Source of the DNA: Arenimonas oryziterrae DSM 21050 = YC6267
Lineage (GTDB): Bacteria > Pseudomonadota > Gammaproteobacteria > Xanthomonadales > Xanthomonadaceae
Direction: 5' to 3'
DNA length: 64,000 nt
Assembly (NCBI RefSeq): GCF_000420545.1
Contig: NZ_ATVD01000001.1
Location: forward strand, 682,001 to 746,000
Shown here: positions 53,629-61,906 of the stretch, in pieces
Numbering within the stretch: position 1 is the first letter of the stretch
Layout: the number at the start of each line of letters is the position of its first letter
Made by a program: the position numbers and the translations under genes
Notes under the pieces: generated by a model
The model's database searches: none
What the model saw: the letters and a program-made list of their open reading frames with translations, nothing else
What the model was told of the DNA's origin: nothing

Positions 53629-53747
53629 AAAGGAAGCGAAGCCTGTGCCCACCGTGCCGATGTTCTGGGCGGAGGTCATGTTGGCGGTGCATGTTGTCGA
53701 CTGTTTGCTTATCACTCGCTTCCGCAGGTGTGGGTCTGCTGGGGCGA

Positions 53748-53776
53748 AAGCTAATCACGTGTTTTTACGATGTCAA
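53748..53776 (-). promoter_or_regulatory. Candidate sigma70 promoter of the H1-like gene leader
   Basis: On the minus strand a perfect TTGACA (53776-53771) is followed after 17 bases by TAGCTT (53753-53748). The next start codon downstream is the H1-like ATG, 323 bases away. Confidence 0.55.
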
Positions 53777-53789
53777 CAACTTTGCAGAA

Positions 53790-54239
53790 TTATTTTCCCG
53801 GGGGCGCCGGCGCGGCAATGACCGGAATCGGGTCGATCGTGGCGTCGGCGTCGCCCGTCGGCGCGGCGAATTTTCCCGCGATGAAAAAAAAACGCGGATT
53901 TTTGCCGCTTTCCTTGCACGCGAATAATTCCCGGCGACGAATGCGCGCGTCGCGACGCGGCGAACCGGACGCCCGCAATCGGTCTTCCGGAGGCGATTTT
54001 TCTCTTCGCCCCCGCGGTCGGAAAAAACCCGTTCGAGGAGCGATTTGCGCGAAAGTGCGCAAAACTTTTCCGGCCGCGACGAGCGCGGAAAAGAAAATCC
54101 GGACCCGGAATCGACCTCGCCGCACCGCACGACGCCATCGCCGCGAGCAGCACCGACGCACCGGCGAGAGCACGCCCGGCGAGCGCCGCTTCCGTCTTCA
54201 CCCGGCACATACGAACGGCGCACGCGGCCCACGATCGCG
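53790..54239. other. Region of about 450 bases with no convincing gene
   Basis: Between the H1-like promoter and the gcvH terminator. It has A- and T-tracts (for example A9 at 53883-53891) set in CG-rich sequence. Frames are open on both strands, all arginine-rich. On the minus strand one frame starts like a signal peptide (AGASVLLAAMASCGAARS from ATG 54210) and another ends in an acidic, well-coded tail (FAAPTGDADATIDPIPVIAA, ending at 53790), as if a secreted protein had been frameshifted. A 7-bp hairpin is at 54044-54063. Confidence 0.4.
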
Positions 54240-54245
54240 GGCCGG

Positions 54246-54277
54246 AAAAAGTTCCGGCCGCACAGGGCGGCCGGAAC
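54246..54277 (-). terminator. Intrinsic terminator of gcvH
   Basis: On the minus strand GTTCCGGCCG (54277-54268) pairs with CGGCCGGAAC (54260-54251) and TTTTT follows. An 8-bp alternative stem (54240-54247 with 54252-54259) shares one arm. Confidence 0.9.
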
Positions 54278-54301
54278 AGGGGTCACGCGGGCGGGCCGTG
54301 T

Positions 54302-54703
54302 TTAGTGGCCTTCGTCCTCGAGCAGCTCGGCGTAGTCGTCGGGCGACAGCAGCTCGTTGAGCTGGTCCGGTTCGTCGGGCGCGACGACCAAGATCCAGCC
54401 TTCGCCGTAAGCGTCTTCGTTGATGGTCTCGGGCTTGTCCGACAGCGCCGAGTTCACCGCGACGACCTTGCCCGACACCGGGCTGTAAACGTCCGACGCC
54501 GCCTTGACCGACTCGACGACGGCGACCGCGTTGCCCAGCGTGATGGTGTCGCCGATGTTGGGAAGCTCGACGTACACGAGGTCGCCGAGCAGGCCCTGTG
54601 CGTGGTCGGAGATGCCGACGGTGACCTGGCCGTTGTCCTCGACGCGGGCCCACTCGTGGGACTTGAGGAATTTCAGATCGCCGGGAATCTCACTCATGGC
54701 CAT
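54302..54703 (-). CDS. gcvH: Glycine cleavage system protein H
   Basis: Lipoyl carrier (133 aa) that shuttles the methylamine group between the P, T and L proteins. [20 protein letters not shown] and [16 protein letters not shown] with the lipoyl Lys are canonical, and the tail [12 protein letters not shown] is typical. The start is ATG 54703 (MAMSEIP), with ATG 54697 (MSEIP) as a strong alternative. It follows gcvT by 92 bases. Confidence 0.97.
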   Translation of the reverse strand: MAMSEIPGDLKFLKSHEWARVEDNGQVTVGISDHAQGLLGDLVYVELPNIGDTITLGNAVAVVESVKAASDVYSPVSGKVVAVNSALSDKPETINEDAYGEGWILVVAPDEPDQLNELLSPDDYAELLEDEGH

Positions 54704-54795
54704 GGCCTCGGGGCTGGTGTTGGGGGGAGGAAACGCGGAGATAGTCTAGCCGTTCAAAGCGCGCATGACAGCCTTGTCAGCGCGCCCCGATTCGG

Positions 54796-55881
54796 TCAGA
54801 CGCCGGGCTGGGCGGCGCCGTCGCGGACGAAGGGATATTTCACCACGCGCACCGGCACGCGCTTGCCGCGGATGTCGATTTCGACGCTGCCCAATTCGCC
54901 GCTCGGCACCCGTGCCAAGGCGATCGCCTTGCCCAGCGTCGGCGAGAACGTGCCCGACAGGATCTCGCCCTCGCCTGCAGCGGTGAACGCCGTCTGGCCG
55001 TGGCGCAGGACGCCCTTGTCGTCCATGACGATGCCGATCATCTGCCGCGGCACGCCGGCGGCTTTCTGCGTCTCGAGTGCGGCGCGGCCGATGTAGTCGC
55101 GACCTTCGTCGAAGGCCACCGTCCAGGCCAGCCCTGCTTCAAGCGGACTGACCGACTCGTCCATGTCCTGACCGTACAAGGCCATGCCCGCTTCCAGTCG
55201 CAAGGTATCGCGGGCGCCGAGACCGGCCGGCTTCACGCCGGCGGCGAGCAGGCGATTCCAGAAATCCACAGCCTGCGTCTCCGGCACCATGATCTCGAAG
55301 CCATCCTCGCCCGTGTAGCCAGTGCGTGCGACGAACATGCCGTCCGCCTCGGTCGCCACGAACTTGCCGAGCTTGCCGGCCGCCTTCGCCGCGTCGGCCG
55401 ACAGCAGGCCGAGGACTTTCTCGCGCGCGTTCGGTCCCTGCACCGCGACCATGGCCAGGTCGCGGCGCTCGGTGATGTCGATCGCGAACGGCGCGGCCTG
55501 TTGGCGGATCCAGGCGACGTCCTTGTCGCGCGTCGCGGCATTGACCACGACCCGGAAGAAGGTCTCGCCCATGTAATAGATGATGAGGTCGTCGATGACG
55601 CCGCCGTTCTCGTCGAGCATGCACGAGTACAGCGCCTTGCCCGGCTTGGTCAGCTTGGTCACGGAATTGGCGACGAGCTTTTCCAGGAATGCGCGCACGT
55701 TCGCGCCATGCATGTCGAGCACGGTCATGTGCGAGACGTCGAACATGCCGGCGTCGCGGCGCACCTGGTGGTGCTCCTCGATCTGCGAGCCGTAGTGAAT
55801 CGGCATGTCCCAGCCGCCGAAGTCCACCATCTTGGCGCCGAGCGCGCGGTGGGTCTCGTTGTAGATCGTCTTCTGGGTCAT
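54796..55881 (-). CDS. gcvT: Aminomethyltransferase (glycine cleavage T protein)
   Basis: Transfers the methylene unit from H protein-bound glycine to tetrahydrofolate and releases ammonia (361 aa). The N-terminal [20 protein letters not shown] and [15 protein letters not shown] with the catalytic Asp, the [13 protein letters not shown] folate region and [18 protein letters not shown] are intact. gcvH follows; gcvP is not in the window. An extended -10 lies 31-39 bases upstream. Confidence 0.97.
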   Translation of the reverse strand: MTQKTIYNETHRALGAKMVDFGGWDMPIHYGSQIEEHHQVRRDAGMFDVSHMTVLDMHGANVRAFLEKLVANSVTKLTKPGKALYSCMLDENGGVIDDLIIYYMGETFFRVVVNAATRDKDVAWIRQQAAPFAIDITERRDLAMVAVQGPNAREKVLGLLSADAAKAAGKLGKFVATEADGMFVARTGYTGEDGFEIMVPETQAVDFWNRLLAAGVKPAGLGARDTLRLEAGMALYGQDMDESVSPLEAGLAWTVAFDEGRDYIGRAALETQKAAGVPRQMIGIVMDDKGVLRHGQTAFTAAGEGEILSGTFSPTLGKAIALARVPSGELGSVEIDIRGKRVPVRVVKYPFVRDGAAQPGV

Positions 55882-55911
55882 GGTCGGTTCCGGACGGCGG
55901 GAAAGACGCTG

Positions 55912-55920
55912 ATTATCGCA
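55912..55920 (-). promoter_or_regulatory. Extended -10 promoter element for gcvT
   Basis: Minus-strand TGCGATAAT (55920-55912) fits the TGnTATAAT extended -10 with one mismatch. The -35 region is GC-rich and poor. No glycine-riboswitch-like structure is recognisable between here and the start. Confidence 0.45.
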
Positions 55921-55934
55921 GAGCCGGAAAGTCG

Positions 55935-55960
55935 ACGGGGCGCCGCAGCGCCCCGTTTTT
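55935..55960 (+). terminator. Hairpin with T-run between nfeD-type and gcvT genes
   Basis: ACGGGGCGC-CGCA-GCGCCCCGT (55935-55956) is followed by TTTTCT on the plus strand, although genes on both sides are on the minus strand. For the minus strand it ends the NfeD transcript without a T-tail. It also lies next to the gcvT extended -10. Confidence 0.5.
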
Positions 55961-56014
55961 CTGTACTCGCCGGTACGGATCGGCGCTCCGATCGCGCGAC
56001 CGCGGCGTGGGCCC

Positions 56015-56446
56015 TCAGTCGGCCGGATCGACCTTCAGCGTCATGCTGTCGACGGCGATCACGCGCACGCGCGTGCCGGCCGGCAGGTCGGGACCTTGCA
56101 CCGTCCAGAACGCGTCGCCGATCTTCACCCGCCCCTGGCCGTTGACGATCGCCGACTCCAGCGGCAAGGCCTGGCCGATCAGCTGTTGGCCGCGACGGTT
56201 GAGCAACGGCTGGTCGCTGGGTTTTTCCTTGCCGCGGAAGAACTGCAGGTAGACGCCGACGGAAACGAAGCTGAGCACGACGAAGGCGACCGCCTGCCAG
56301 ATCGGCGCCAGCGGCAATACCGAGACCAGCACGAAGGTGCCGGCCGCCGCGAAGCCGAGCCAGAGCATGAAAGCGCCGGGCGCGAAGGTCTCGGCGGCCA
56401 TCAGCAGCAAGGCCGCGCAAGCCCAGAAGATCATTTCCCGGCTCAT
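56015..56446 (-). CDS. NfeD family membrane protein
   Basis: A 143-residue protein with three N-terminal helices (about 5-75) and a C-terminal OB-fold domain ([20 protein letters not shown], then [20 protein letters not shown]). This is the short NfeD form that pairs with SPFH proteins. It begins one base after the paraslipin stop. The pair is thought to organise membrane microdomains or protease partners. Confidence 0.93.
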   Translation of the reverse strand: MSREMIFWACAALLLMAAETFAPGAFMLWLGFAAAGTFVLVSVLPLAPIWQAVAFVVLSFVSVGVYLQFFRGKEKPSDQPLLNRRGQQLIGQALPLESAIVNGQGRVKIGDAFWTVQGPDLPAGTRVRVIAVDSMTLKVDPAD

Positions 56447-56447
56447 G

Positions 56448-57401
56448 TCAGGCTCCCGGCAGACGCGGCGGCTTGGCCGGACCGCCCGCAGCCGCCTGCA
56501 TGCCGAAACTTTCCCGCGCCAGTTCGGCGATGCCGCCGAGCGAGCTGATGATGCCGGTCGACTCCATCGGCATCATCACGAACTTCTGGTTCGGCGCTTC
56601 GGCCAGCGCCTTGAACGCTTCGATGTACTTCTGCGCGACGAAGTAGTTGATCGCTTGCACGTTGCCGTTGGCGATCGCGTTGCTGACCAGGGAGGTCGCC
56701 TTCGCTTCGGCTTCGGCCAGGCGCTCGCGCGCCTCGGCTTCGCGGTACGCGGCTTCGCGCTTGCCTTCCGCGGCGAGGATGGTGCTCTGCTTCTCGCCTT
56801 CGGCCTTGAGGATCTCGGCTTGGCGGAAACCCTCGGCCTCGAGGATGTTCGCGCGCTTCTCGCGCTCGGCCTTCATCTGACGCGCCATCGAGTCGACGAG
56901 GTCGCGCGGCGGCTGGATGTCCTTGAGCTCGATGCGGTTGACCTTGATGCCCCAGGGATGGGTCGCTGTGTCGACGACGTGCAACAGCTTGGCGTTGATC
57001 TCGTCGCGCTTGGACAGGGACTCGTCCAGGTCCATCGAACCGATCGCGGTACGGATATTGGTCATGACCAGGGCGATGGACGCCTGCTCGAGGTTGGAGA
57101 CTTCATAGGCGGCCTTCGCGGCGTCGAGCACCTGGAAGAACACCACGCCGTCGACCTTGACCACGGCGTTGTCCTTGGTGATCACGTCCTGCGACGGAAT
57201 CTCCAGCACCTGCTCCATCATGTTCACCTTGCGGCCGACGCCCTGCATGATCGGCACGAGCATGTGCAGGCCCGGCTCCATGGTGTGGGTGTAGCGGCCG
57301 AAACGCTCGACCGTCCACTGGAAGCCCTGCGGCACCATGCGCACCGCTTTCGCGACCAGAATCACGCCTACCAGCAACAAAATGACGACCAAGATGCCCA
57401 T
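56448..57401 (-). CDS. SPFH / band 7 paraslipin (QmcA-like)
   Basis: A 317-residue protein with one N-terminal helix (1-19) then the SPFH domain (VPQGFQWTVERFGRYTHTME, NMMEQVLEIPSQDVITKDNA) and a long coiled coil rich in AEGEKQ/AEAEARE (about 190-255). The C-terminus contains VMMPMESTGIISSLGG. ATG 57401 has GGGAGGGG upstream and is clearly the start. It oligomerises on the membrane; the NfeD gene follows. Confidence 0.95.
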   Translation of the reverse strand: MGILVVILLLVGVILVAKAVRMVPQGFQWTVERFGRYTHTMEPGLHMLVPIMQGVGRKVNMMEQVLEIPSQDVITKDNAVVKVDGVVFFQVLDAAKAAYEVSNLEQASIALVMTNIRTAIGSMDLDESLSKRDEINAKLLHVVDTATHPWGIKVNRIELKDIQPPRDLVDSMARQMKAEREKRANILEAEGFRQAEILKAEGEKQSTILAAEGKREAAYREAEARERLAEAEAKATSLVSNAIANGNVQAINYFVAQKYIEAFKALAEAPNQKFVMMPMESTGIISSLGGIAELARESFGMQAAAGGPAKPPRLPGA

Positions 57402-57429
57402 GGTTCCCCTCCCGACGAATGTGGGGTCC

Positions 57430-57453
57430 AGTATAGGCGGTATAGGCGGAACC
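57430..57453. promoter_or_regulatory. Divergent promoter elements for paraslipin and the second ECF module
   Basis: The tandem GTATAGGCG GTATAGGCG (57431-57448) provides minus-strand TATACT (57435-57430), 29 bases before the paraslipin start. On the plus strand GGAACC (57448-57453) looks like an ECF-type -35; no matching -10 is clear. Confidence 0.3.
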
Positions 57454-57508
57454 GGCCCGGCGCGGCCGGGCTGCGACCCTTTTTCCCCTGCCGGCATCAC
57501 TGACTGAT

Positions 57509-58081
57509 GTGAGCCCACCCTCGTCCTTCGCGATCGATGTGCCCGACTCCCTCCTTGCCCGCGCCAAGCGCGGCGAGGCGACGGCGTTCGAGCAGTTGTA
57601 CCGCTGGTTCGAGCGGCCGGTGTTCACCCTGGCGTTGCGCCTGACCGGGCAGCGCGAGGAAGCCCAGGACGTATTGCAGGACACCATGCTCAAACTGTTC
57701 GACCGGCTCGGCGATTTCCGCGGCGACTCCCCGTTCTGGGGCTGGCTGCGACAGATCGCGGTGAACGAAGCGCTGATGCGCCTGCGCAAACGCAACCGCA
57801 TGAGCATCGACGACGAGGCGAGCGAAGCCGAGCTCGAATCGCAGGACACGTTGCTGCCGCCGACGGCCGCCGACACCGCCCTGCTCGGCCGCGCGATGGC
57901 CGCGCTGCCCGACGTCACCCGCAGCGTGCTGTGGCTCTACCACGCCGAAGGTTTCACCCACGACGAGATCGCCACCAGCATGGGCAAGACGATTTCGTTC
58001 TCCAAATCCCAGCTCGCGCGCGGCACCCGCAAATTGCGCGCGCAGCTCCAGATCGATACCGAGGTCACCGTCCATGGCTGA
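57509..58081 (+). CDS. ECF-family RNA polymerase sigma factor
   Basis: A 190-residue ECF sigma factor from GTG 57509 (an ATG two bases before is out of frame and stops at once). Region 2 spans about 20-90 (FEQLYRWFERPVFTLALRLT, EEAQDVLQDTMLKLFDRLGD, FWGWLRQIAVN), region 4 about 125-180 (GRAMAALPDVTRSVLWLYHA, HDEIATSMGKTISFSKSQLA). It overlaps the following membrane protein by eight bases, the usual anti-sigma arrangement. Confidence 0.93.
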   Translation: MSPPSSFAIDVPDSLLARAKRGEATAFEQLYRWFERPVFTLALRLTGQREEAQDVLQDTMLKLFDRLGDFRGDSPFWGWLRQIAVNEALMRLRKRNRMSIDDEASEAELESQDTLLPPTAADTALLGRAMAALPDVTRSVLWLYHAEGFTHDEIATSMGKTISFSKSQLARGTRKLRAQLQIDTEVTVHG

Positions 58082-58619
58082 TGTCCGTTCCCACGAAGCC
58101 CCGCTTCCGATCGCCGAGGCGTTCGCCCGCCTGCCCTTGGAAAGTCCCGACGCGAGCGCCTGGCCGCTGCTGTCGGCCCGGTTGGCGAAACAGCAGCGCA
58201 AGCCGCGCTGGCAGGTTGCGGCCGCGGCCGCCGTGCTGATCGGCCTGGGATGGATGTTGTTCCCGCGCGGCGAAGCGCCGACCCAGATCGCCGGCACCGA
58301 CACCTCGGCCAGCGGCACGAGCAGCACGCCCGACCTCGCCGGTCTGATGGCGGAATCGGCGCGTCTGGAACGCCTGGTCGCTGCCGCCAGCGACGACGGA
58401 GCGAGCAGCGCCAATACCGCCGCCCTGGGTCTGGCGCTGGAAGACAGTCTGCGTTCGCTCGACAGCGAACTGGCCGTCGCCAGCGATCCCGCAGCGCAAC
58501 TGGCCTTGTGGCAACAGCGCGTCGAGGTGCTGCGCGATGTTGCCAGTCTGGAAACCTCGCGCCACTACCTCGCTTCCCAGGGCCAGAGCCTCGATGTCGC
58601 TCTGGTCGCTGCATACTGA
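58074..58619 (+). CDS. Anti-sigma-like single-pass membrane protein
   Basis: A 181-residue protein: N-terminal cytoplasmic part FARLPLESPDASAWPLLSAR, helix at about 46-63 after KPRW, then an Ala/Ser-rich periplasmic part ending with a helical segment (LDSELAVASDPAAQLALWQQ). The LP..WP..RLA..PRW-helix-ASDP pattern is shared with the protein at 27883-28356, which also overlaps an ECF sigma gene. It has no zinc-binding motif. Anti-sigma function is inferred from the overlap. Confidence 0.7.
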   Translation: MADVRSHEAPLPIAEAFARLPLESPDASAWPLLSARLAKQQRKPRWQVAAAAAVLIGLGWMLFPRGEAPTQIAGTDTSASGTSSTPDLAGLMAESARLERLVAAASDDGASSANTAALGLALEDSLRSLDSELAVASDPAAQLALWQQRVEVLRDVASLETSRHYLASQGQSLDVALVAAY

Positions 58620-58672
58620 TCCGTTCCGACCGCACCCGCAAGAACCCCGCAAGAAACCCGAAGGAGATCCCG

Positions 58673-59965
58673 ATGAAAACCCGAATCCTGTCCCTGATGA
58701 TCGGCGCCGCGCTGTGCGCCGGCGTCGCCTCCGCCAGCGAACCGGCCAAGGCGCCCGCCGCACCGACCGCGCAGCAGCAGGCCGCGCGCGCCGAAATCGA
58801 ACGACTGACCCAGCGCATCGAAGAACTGTCCAAGCAGACCGGCGACGACACCCGCGTGCGCGTGATCGTGCGCCGCAGCGACGATGCGCCGCGCGCGATG
58901 CAAGGTCGCGATGGCGATGTGCAGCGCATCGAACAGCGCTGGCGCATGCCGCCCGAGGCGATGCAGGGCCGCCCCGGTCTCGGCATCGTGATGGCACCGA
59001 ACCCCGCCGCCAGCGGCGTGCGCATCGCCGCGGTCACGCCGGAAAGCCCGGCTGCCAAGGCCGGCCTGCGTACCGGTGACGTGCTGCTCTCGGTCGACGG
59101 CAAGAAGATCGCCGGCAACGGCACCGCCGCTGTCGAGAGTGCGCGCGGCCTGCTCGGCGATCTCAAGCAGGACCAGACCGTGCGTCTGTCCTATGCCCGG
59201 GAAGGCAAGACCTTCGATGCGAGCGTGAAAGCCGACGCGATCCGCCGCGTGATGGTGTTCAACCGCGAAGGCGGCGACATGCCGATGCGCGGCCCCGGCC
59301 GCGGTGGCGACCACATGATGGTGCTGTCGCCGCAGGTGGAAATGGACATCGAGCGCATGGGCGGACCGATGCGCCATTGCGAATCGGGCAAGGAAGACTG
59401 CCATCTGCCGGCGATGATGCAGGCGTTCCGCTGGCAGGGTCTGAACCTCGCATCGGTCGATGCCTCGCTCGGCCGTTATTTCGGTACCAGCAAGGGCGTG
59501 CTCGTGGTCAGCAGCGGCCCCGAACTCAAGGGCCTGCAATCGGGCGACGTGATCCAGCGCGTGGCGGGCAGCGATGTCGCGTCGCCGCGCGATGTGATGC
59601 GCGCGCTGCGCGAGCGCAAGGAAGGCGAGCAGGTCAAGGTCGACGTCCTGCGCGACCACAAGGCCGCCGCCGTGACGCTGACCGTGCCGAAAGCACGCGC
59701 CTTGCCGTTCATGGCACCGCCTCCGCCGCCGCCGGCCCCGCCGGCACCGCCTGCCGTTCCGCGCACCCCGGGTGTGGCGCCGCCTCCGCCGCCGGCCCCG
59801 CCCGCCGCTCCGGCGCCGCCCAATGGCGCGCCGGTGGCCTGGGTGTCCGATGGCGAGATGGAGATCTACAGCCTGGCCGTCAACGACGTGCAGATCATTG
59901 ATGACGGCGACGACGGTGATGACGGCGAACAGATCGAAATGGTGATCGTTCCGGCGGCCCGATAA
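58673..59965 (+). CDS. Secreted PDZ-domain protein with Pro-rich and acidic tail
   Basis: A 430-residue exported protein. The signal peptide is 1-21 (ending GVASA); a coiled segment follows (about 33-55). PDZ 1 is at about 98-180 (GVRIAAVTPESPAAKAGLRT, GDVLLSVDGKKI) and PDZ 2 at about 260-340 (KGVLVVSSGPELKGLQSGDV, IQRVAG). No protease domain is present. The C-terminus has polyproline runs and an acidic DDGDDGDDGE patch. It has an AAGGAG site and is the third gene of the second ECF module, presumably its output. Confidence 0.88.
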   Translation: MKTRILSLMIGAALCAGVASASEPAKAPAAPTAQQQAARAEIERLTQRIEELSKQTGDDTRVRVIVRRSDDAPRAMQGRDGDVQRIEQRWRMPPEAMQGRPGLGIVMAPNPAASGVRIAAVTPESPAAKAGLRTGDVLLSVDGKKIAGNGTAAVESARGLLGDLKQDQTVRLSYAREGKTFDASVKADAIRRVMVFNREGGDMPMRGPGRGGDHMMVLSPQVEMDIERMGGPMRHCESGKEDCHLPAMMQAFRWQGLNLASVDASLGRYFGTSKGVLVVSSGPELKGLQSGDVIQRVAGSDVASPRDVMRALRERKEGEQVKVDVLRDHKAAAVTLTVPKARALPFMAPPPPPPAPPAPPAVPRTPGVAPPPPPAPPAAPAPPNGAPVAWVSDGEMEIYSLAVNDVQIIDDGDDGDDGEQIEMVIVPAAR

Positions 59966-59989
59966 CCGGTCGCGCTATGCTTGCACTGG

Positions 59990-60032
59990 CCGGTGCGGAC
60001 CCCGCGAGCGGGAGTCCGCACCGGTTTTTTTT
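59990..60032 (+). terminator. Strong intrinsic terminator after the PDZ gene
   Basis: CCGGTGCGGAC (59990-60000) pairs perfectly with GTCCGCACCGG (60014-60024), with a small inner hairpin, and T8 follows. Confidence 0.95.
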
Positions 60033-60053
60033 GTTCTCTTGATCCGGTAACGC

Positions 60054-60620
60054 ATGCAAGCCCTGCTGATCGCCACCCTGACCGTCGCCCTCGCCGAAAT
60101 CGGCGACAAGACGCAGTTGCTCGCCCTGCTGCTGGCGGCACGCTATCGCAAACCCTGGCCGATCATCTTCGGCATTCTCGCCGCGACCCTGGTCAACCAC
60201 GCGGTCTCCGCCTGGCTCGGTGCCTGGGCCGCCGGCCTGGTGTCGCCGCAGGTCCTGCGCTGGATCGTGGTCGCCTGCTTCCTCGCCGTCGCCGCGTGGG
60301 CCCTGGTGCCCGACAAGCTCGAGGACGAGGAAGTGAAGCCGCCGCGCTTCGGCGCCTTCGTTGCCACGTTCATCGCTTTCTTTCTTGTCGAGATCGGCGA
60401 CAAGACCCAGATCGCCACCGTCGTGCTCGCCGCGAAATACACGCCGCTGTGGCAGGTCATCACCGGCACGACCGTGGGCATGATGCTGGCCAACGTCCCG
60501 GTGGTGCTGCTGGGCGCGAAGTTCGCGCATCGCCTGCCGCTCAAGGCCGCACGCTTTACCGCGGCCGGCGTGTTCGCCGCGCTGGGCCTGTGGGTGGCCT
60601 GGTTCGGACTCGCGTCCTGA
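60054..60620 (+). CDS. GDT1/TMEM165 family Mn2+ exporter
   Basis: A 188-residue six-helix membrane protein with the UPF0016 motif EIGDKTQ twice (about residues 15-21 and 112-118). The family (MneA in Vibrio, human TMEM165) exports Mn2+ in exchange for protons. Length and repeat spacing are normal. It is close behind the PDZ-gene terminator; no yybP-ykoY Mn riboswitch is seen in the 88-base gap. Confidence 0.9.
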   Translation: MQALLIATLTVALAEIGDKTQLLALLLAARYRKPWPIIFGILAATLVNHAVSAWLGAWAAGLVSPQVLRWIVVACFLAVAAWALVPDKLEDEEVKPPRFGAFVATFIAFFLVEIGDKTQIATVVLAAKYTPLWQVITGTTVGMMLANVPVVLLGAKFAHRLPLKAARFTAAGVFAALGLWVAWFGLAS

Positions 60621-60678
60621 CACCGTCGGCGGCAGCGGCTATGCTCGGGCCACCCCCCGATGCGATCCCGAGCCACGC

Positions 60679-61809
60679 TTGAGCACGCTCCGCGAATCCC
60701 TGCACGACCTGCGCCGCTCGCTGCAAGAGCCGCCCGACGAGATCATGCTTGAAGTCGGCGCCGGCGGAGAGACCCTGCTGGCGCGACTGCGTCTGGCGAT
60801 CGCCCTGCTGTTGCTGCTGCTGCCGCTCATCAACTATTGGGGTGGCGGCGACAGCACCGAATCCTTGATCGGCCTGTCCGGCGTCGGCGGCGTGTTCCTG
60901 CTCAGCCTGCTCTGGCTGAGCCTGGCCAAACGCCATCGCCGGCATCGCTGGCTGCCGCTCGTGTCCTCGCTCGGCGACGTCACCATCATCAGCCTGGTAT
61001 TGGCCGTGCTCGCGCTGCGCTCGCCGGCGTCGGGACTCAACAGCGTGGTGGTCTGGTGCATCTATCCGCTGTCGGTGTTCGCGACCGCATTGCGCAACGA
61101 TGCCCGCGTCACCCTGATCACCGGCCTGGTCGCCGTCGCGCAATTCCTGCTGATCTCGGCGGCGTTCCTGACTACCGCGGACGGGCCGCTGATTTCCGCC
61201 GAATACGGCACCGTGCAATGGTCGACGCAGTTGCAGCGCGCTTTCCTGCTGGCGCTCTCGACGCTGATCACCGCGATCATCGTCTTCCGCATGCAGCGGC
61301 TGGTGCAGTTGTCGGGCACCGACGGCCTGACCGGATTGCCCAATCGCACCTATCTCAACCACCGGGTGCCGCAGATCCTCGCCGAAGCGCGCCGCGAGGG
61401 GCAGACGCTGTGCCTGGCCCTGATCGATCTCGACTATTTCCGCCGCATCAACGAAGACCTCGGCCATCTCGCCGGCGACCGCGCCCTGCGCCATGCCGTG
61501 ACCACGCTGCGCCTGGAGCTGGGCCGCGACGAGCCGCTGATGCGCGTGGGCGGTGAGGAATTCGTGCTGATCCTGCGGCAGCCGCTGGGTTCGGCCTGGG
61601 AACGCATGGACAGCCTGCGTCGCCGCCTGGAGAGCACGCCCTTCGTGCCCGACGACGGCTACGAGCCGCGACCGATGACCTTCAGCGCGGGCATCGCCTG
61701 CAGTCCGCAGGACGCGATCGACGTCTCGGGCCTGATGCGCATGGCCGATCTGCGCCTGAACGCGGCCAAGCAGGCCGGACGCAACCGCGTCATGGCACGG
61801 GACCACTGA
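60679..61809 (+). CDS. Membrane-bound diguanylate cyclase
   Basis: A 376-residue GGDEF protein that makes cyclic di-GMP. Six hydrophobic helices (between about 35 and 205) form an N-terminal sensor of unknown type. The GGDEF domain is at about 210-370, with DGLTGLPNRTYL, LIDLDYFRRINEDLGHLAGD and an active VGGEEF signature. An RxxD inhibitory site at the usual distance before GGEEF is missing, so product feedback may be absent. TTG 60679 is the likely start; no ATG precedes the first helix. Confidence 0.88.
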   Translation: MSTLRESLHDLRRSLQEPPDEIMLEVGAGGETLLARLRLAIALLLLLLPLINYWGGGDSTESLIGLSGVGGVFLLSLLWLSLAKRHRRHRWLPLVSSLGDVTIISLVLAVLALRSPASGLNSVVVWCIYPLSVFATALRNDARVTLITGLVAVAQFLLISAAFLTTADGPLISAEYGTVQWSTQLQRAFLLALSTLITAIIVFRMQRLVQLSGTDGLTGLPNRTYLNHRVPQILAEARREGQTLCLALIDLDYFRRINEDLGHLAGDRALRHAVTTLRLELGRDEPLMRVGGEEFVLILRQPLGSAWERMDSLRRRLESTPFVPDDGYEPRPMTFSAGIACSPQDAIDVSGLMRMADLRLNAAKQAGRNRVMARDH

Positions 61810-61906
61810 CCCGGTCACCAAGCCGCGTACCCGCCGCTCCGCCGCCTTGCCCGAACCGGGGGGCTGCACTACCCTGCCCCATCGCTCAGGGGATCACCAC
61901 CGCATC

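Larger units (their letters stand above)
53426..53741 (-). other. Structured leader region of the H1-like gene, or a separate small RNA
   Basis: Between the H1-like start and the promoter at 53748-53776 lie four hairpins: 53474-53497 (10 bp), 53536-53553 (7 bp), 53563-53588 (10 bp plus an A-T pair, followed by GTTTTC on the minus strand) and 53603-53619. The third looks like an intrinsic terminator. The transcript may end near 53557 as a small RNA of about 185 nt, or read through as an attenuated leader. An 83-codon frame across it from GTG 53715 is not convincing. Confidence 0.45.

Noticed and set aside
53464-53715. 83-codon minus-strand frame in the H1-like leader
   Set aside because: It begins at GTG without a ribosome site, runs through two hairpins and has no recognisable similarity.
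53557-53741. Transcript-sized region of about 185 nt considered as 6S RNA
   Set aside because: No long closing stem between the two ends and no central open bubble were found; only local hairpins are present.
55882-56014. Possible glycine riboswitch upstream of gcvT
   Set aside because: The space between the extended -10 and the start codon is only about 30 bases, and no tandem aptamer core is visible.
57431-57448. Tandem GTATAGGCG considered as a repeat element
   Set aside because: Only two copies, in a promoter region; better explained as part of the -10 context for the paraslipin gene.
59966-60053. Possible yybP-ykoY Mn riboswitch before the GDT1-family gene
   Set aside because: The 88-base gap is almost entirely filled by the PDZ-gene terminator, and the aptamer core is absent.
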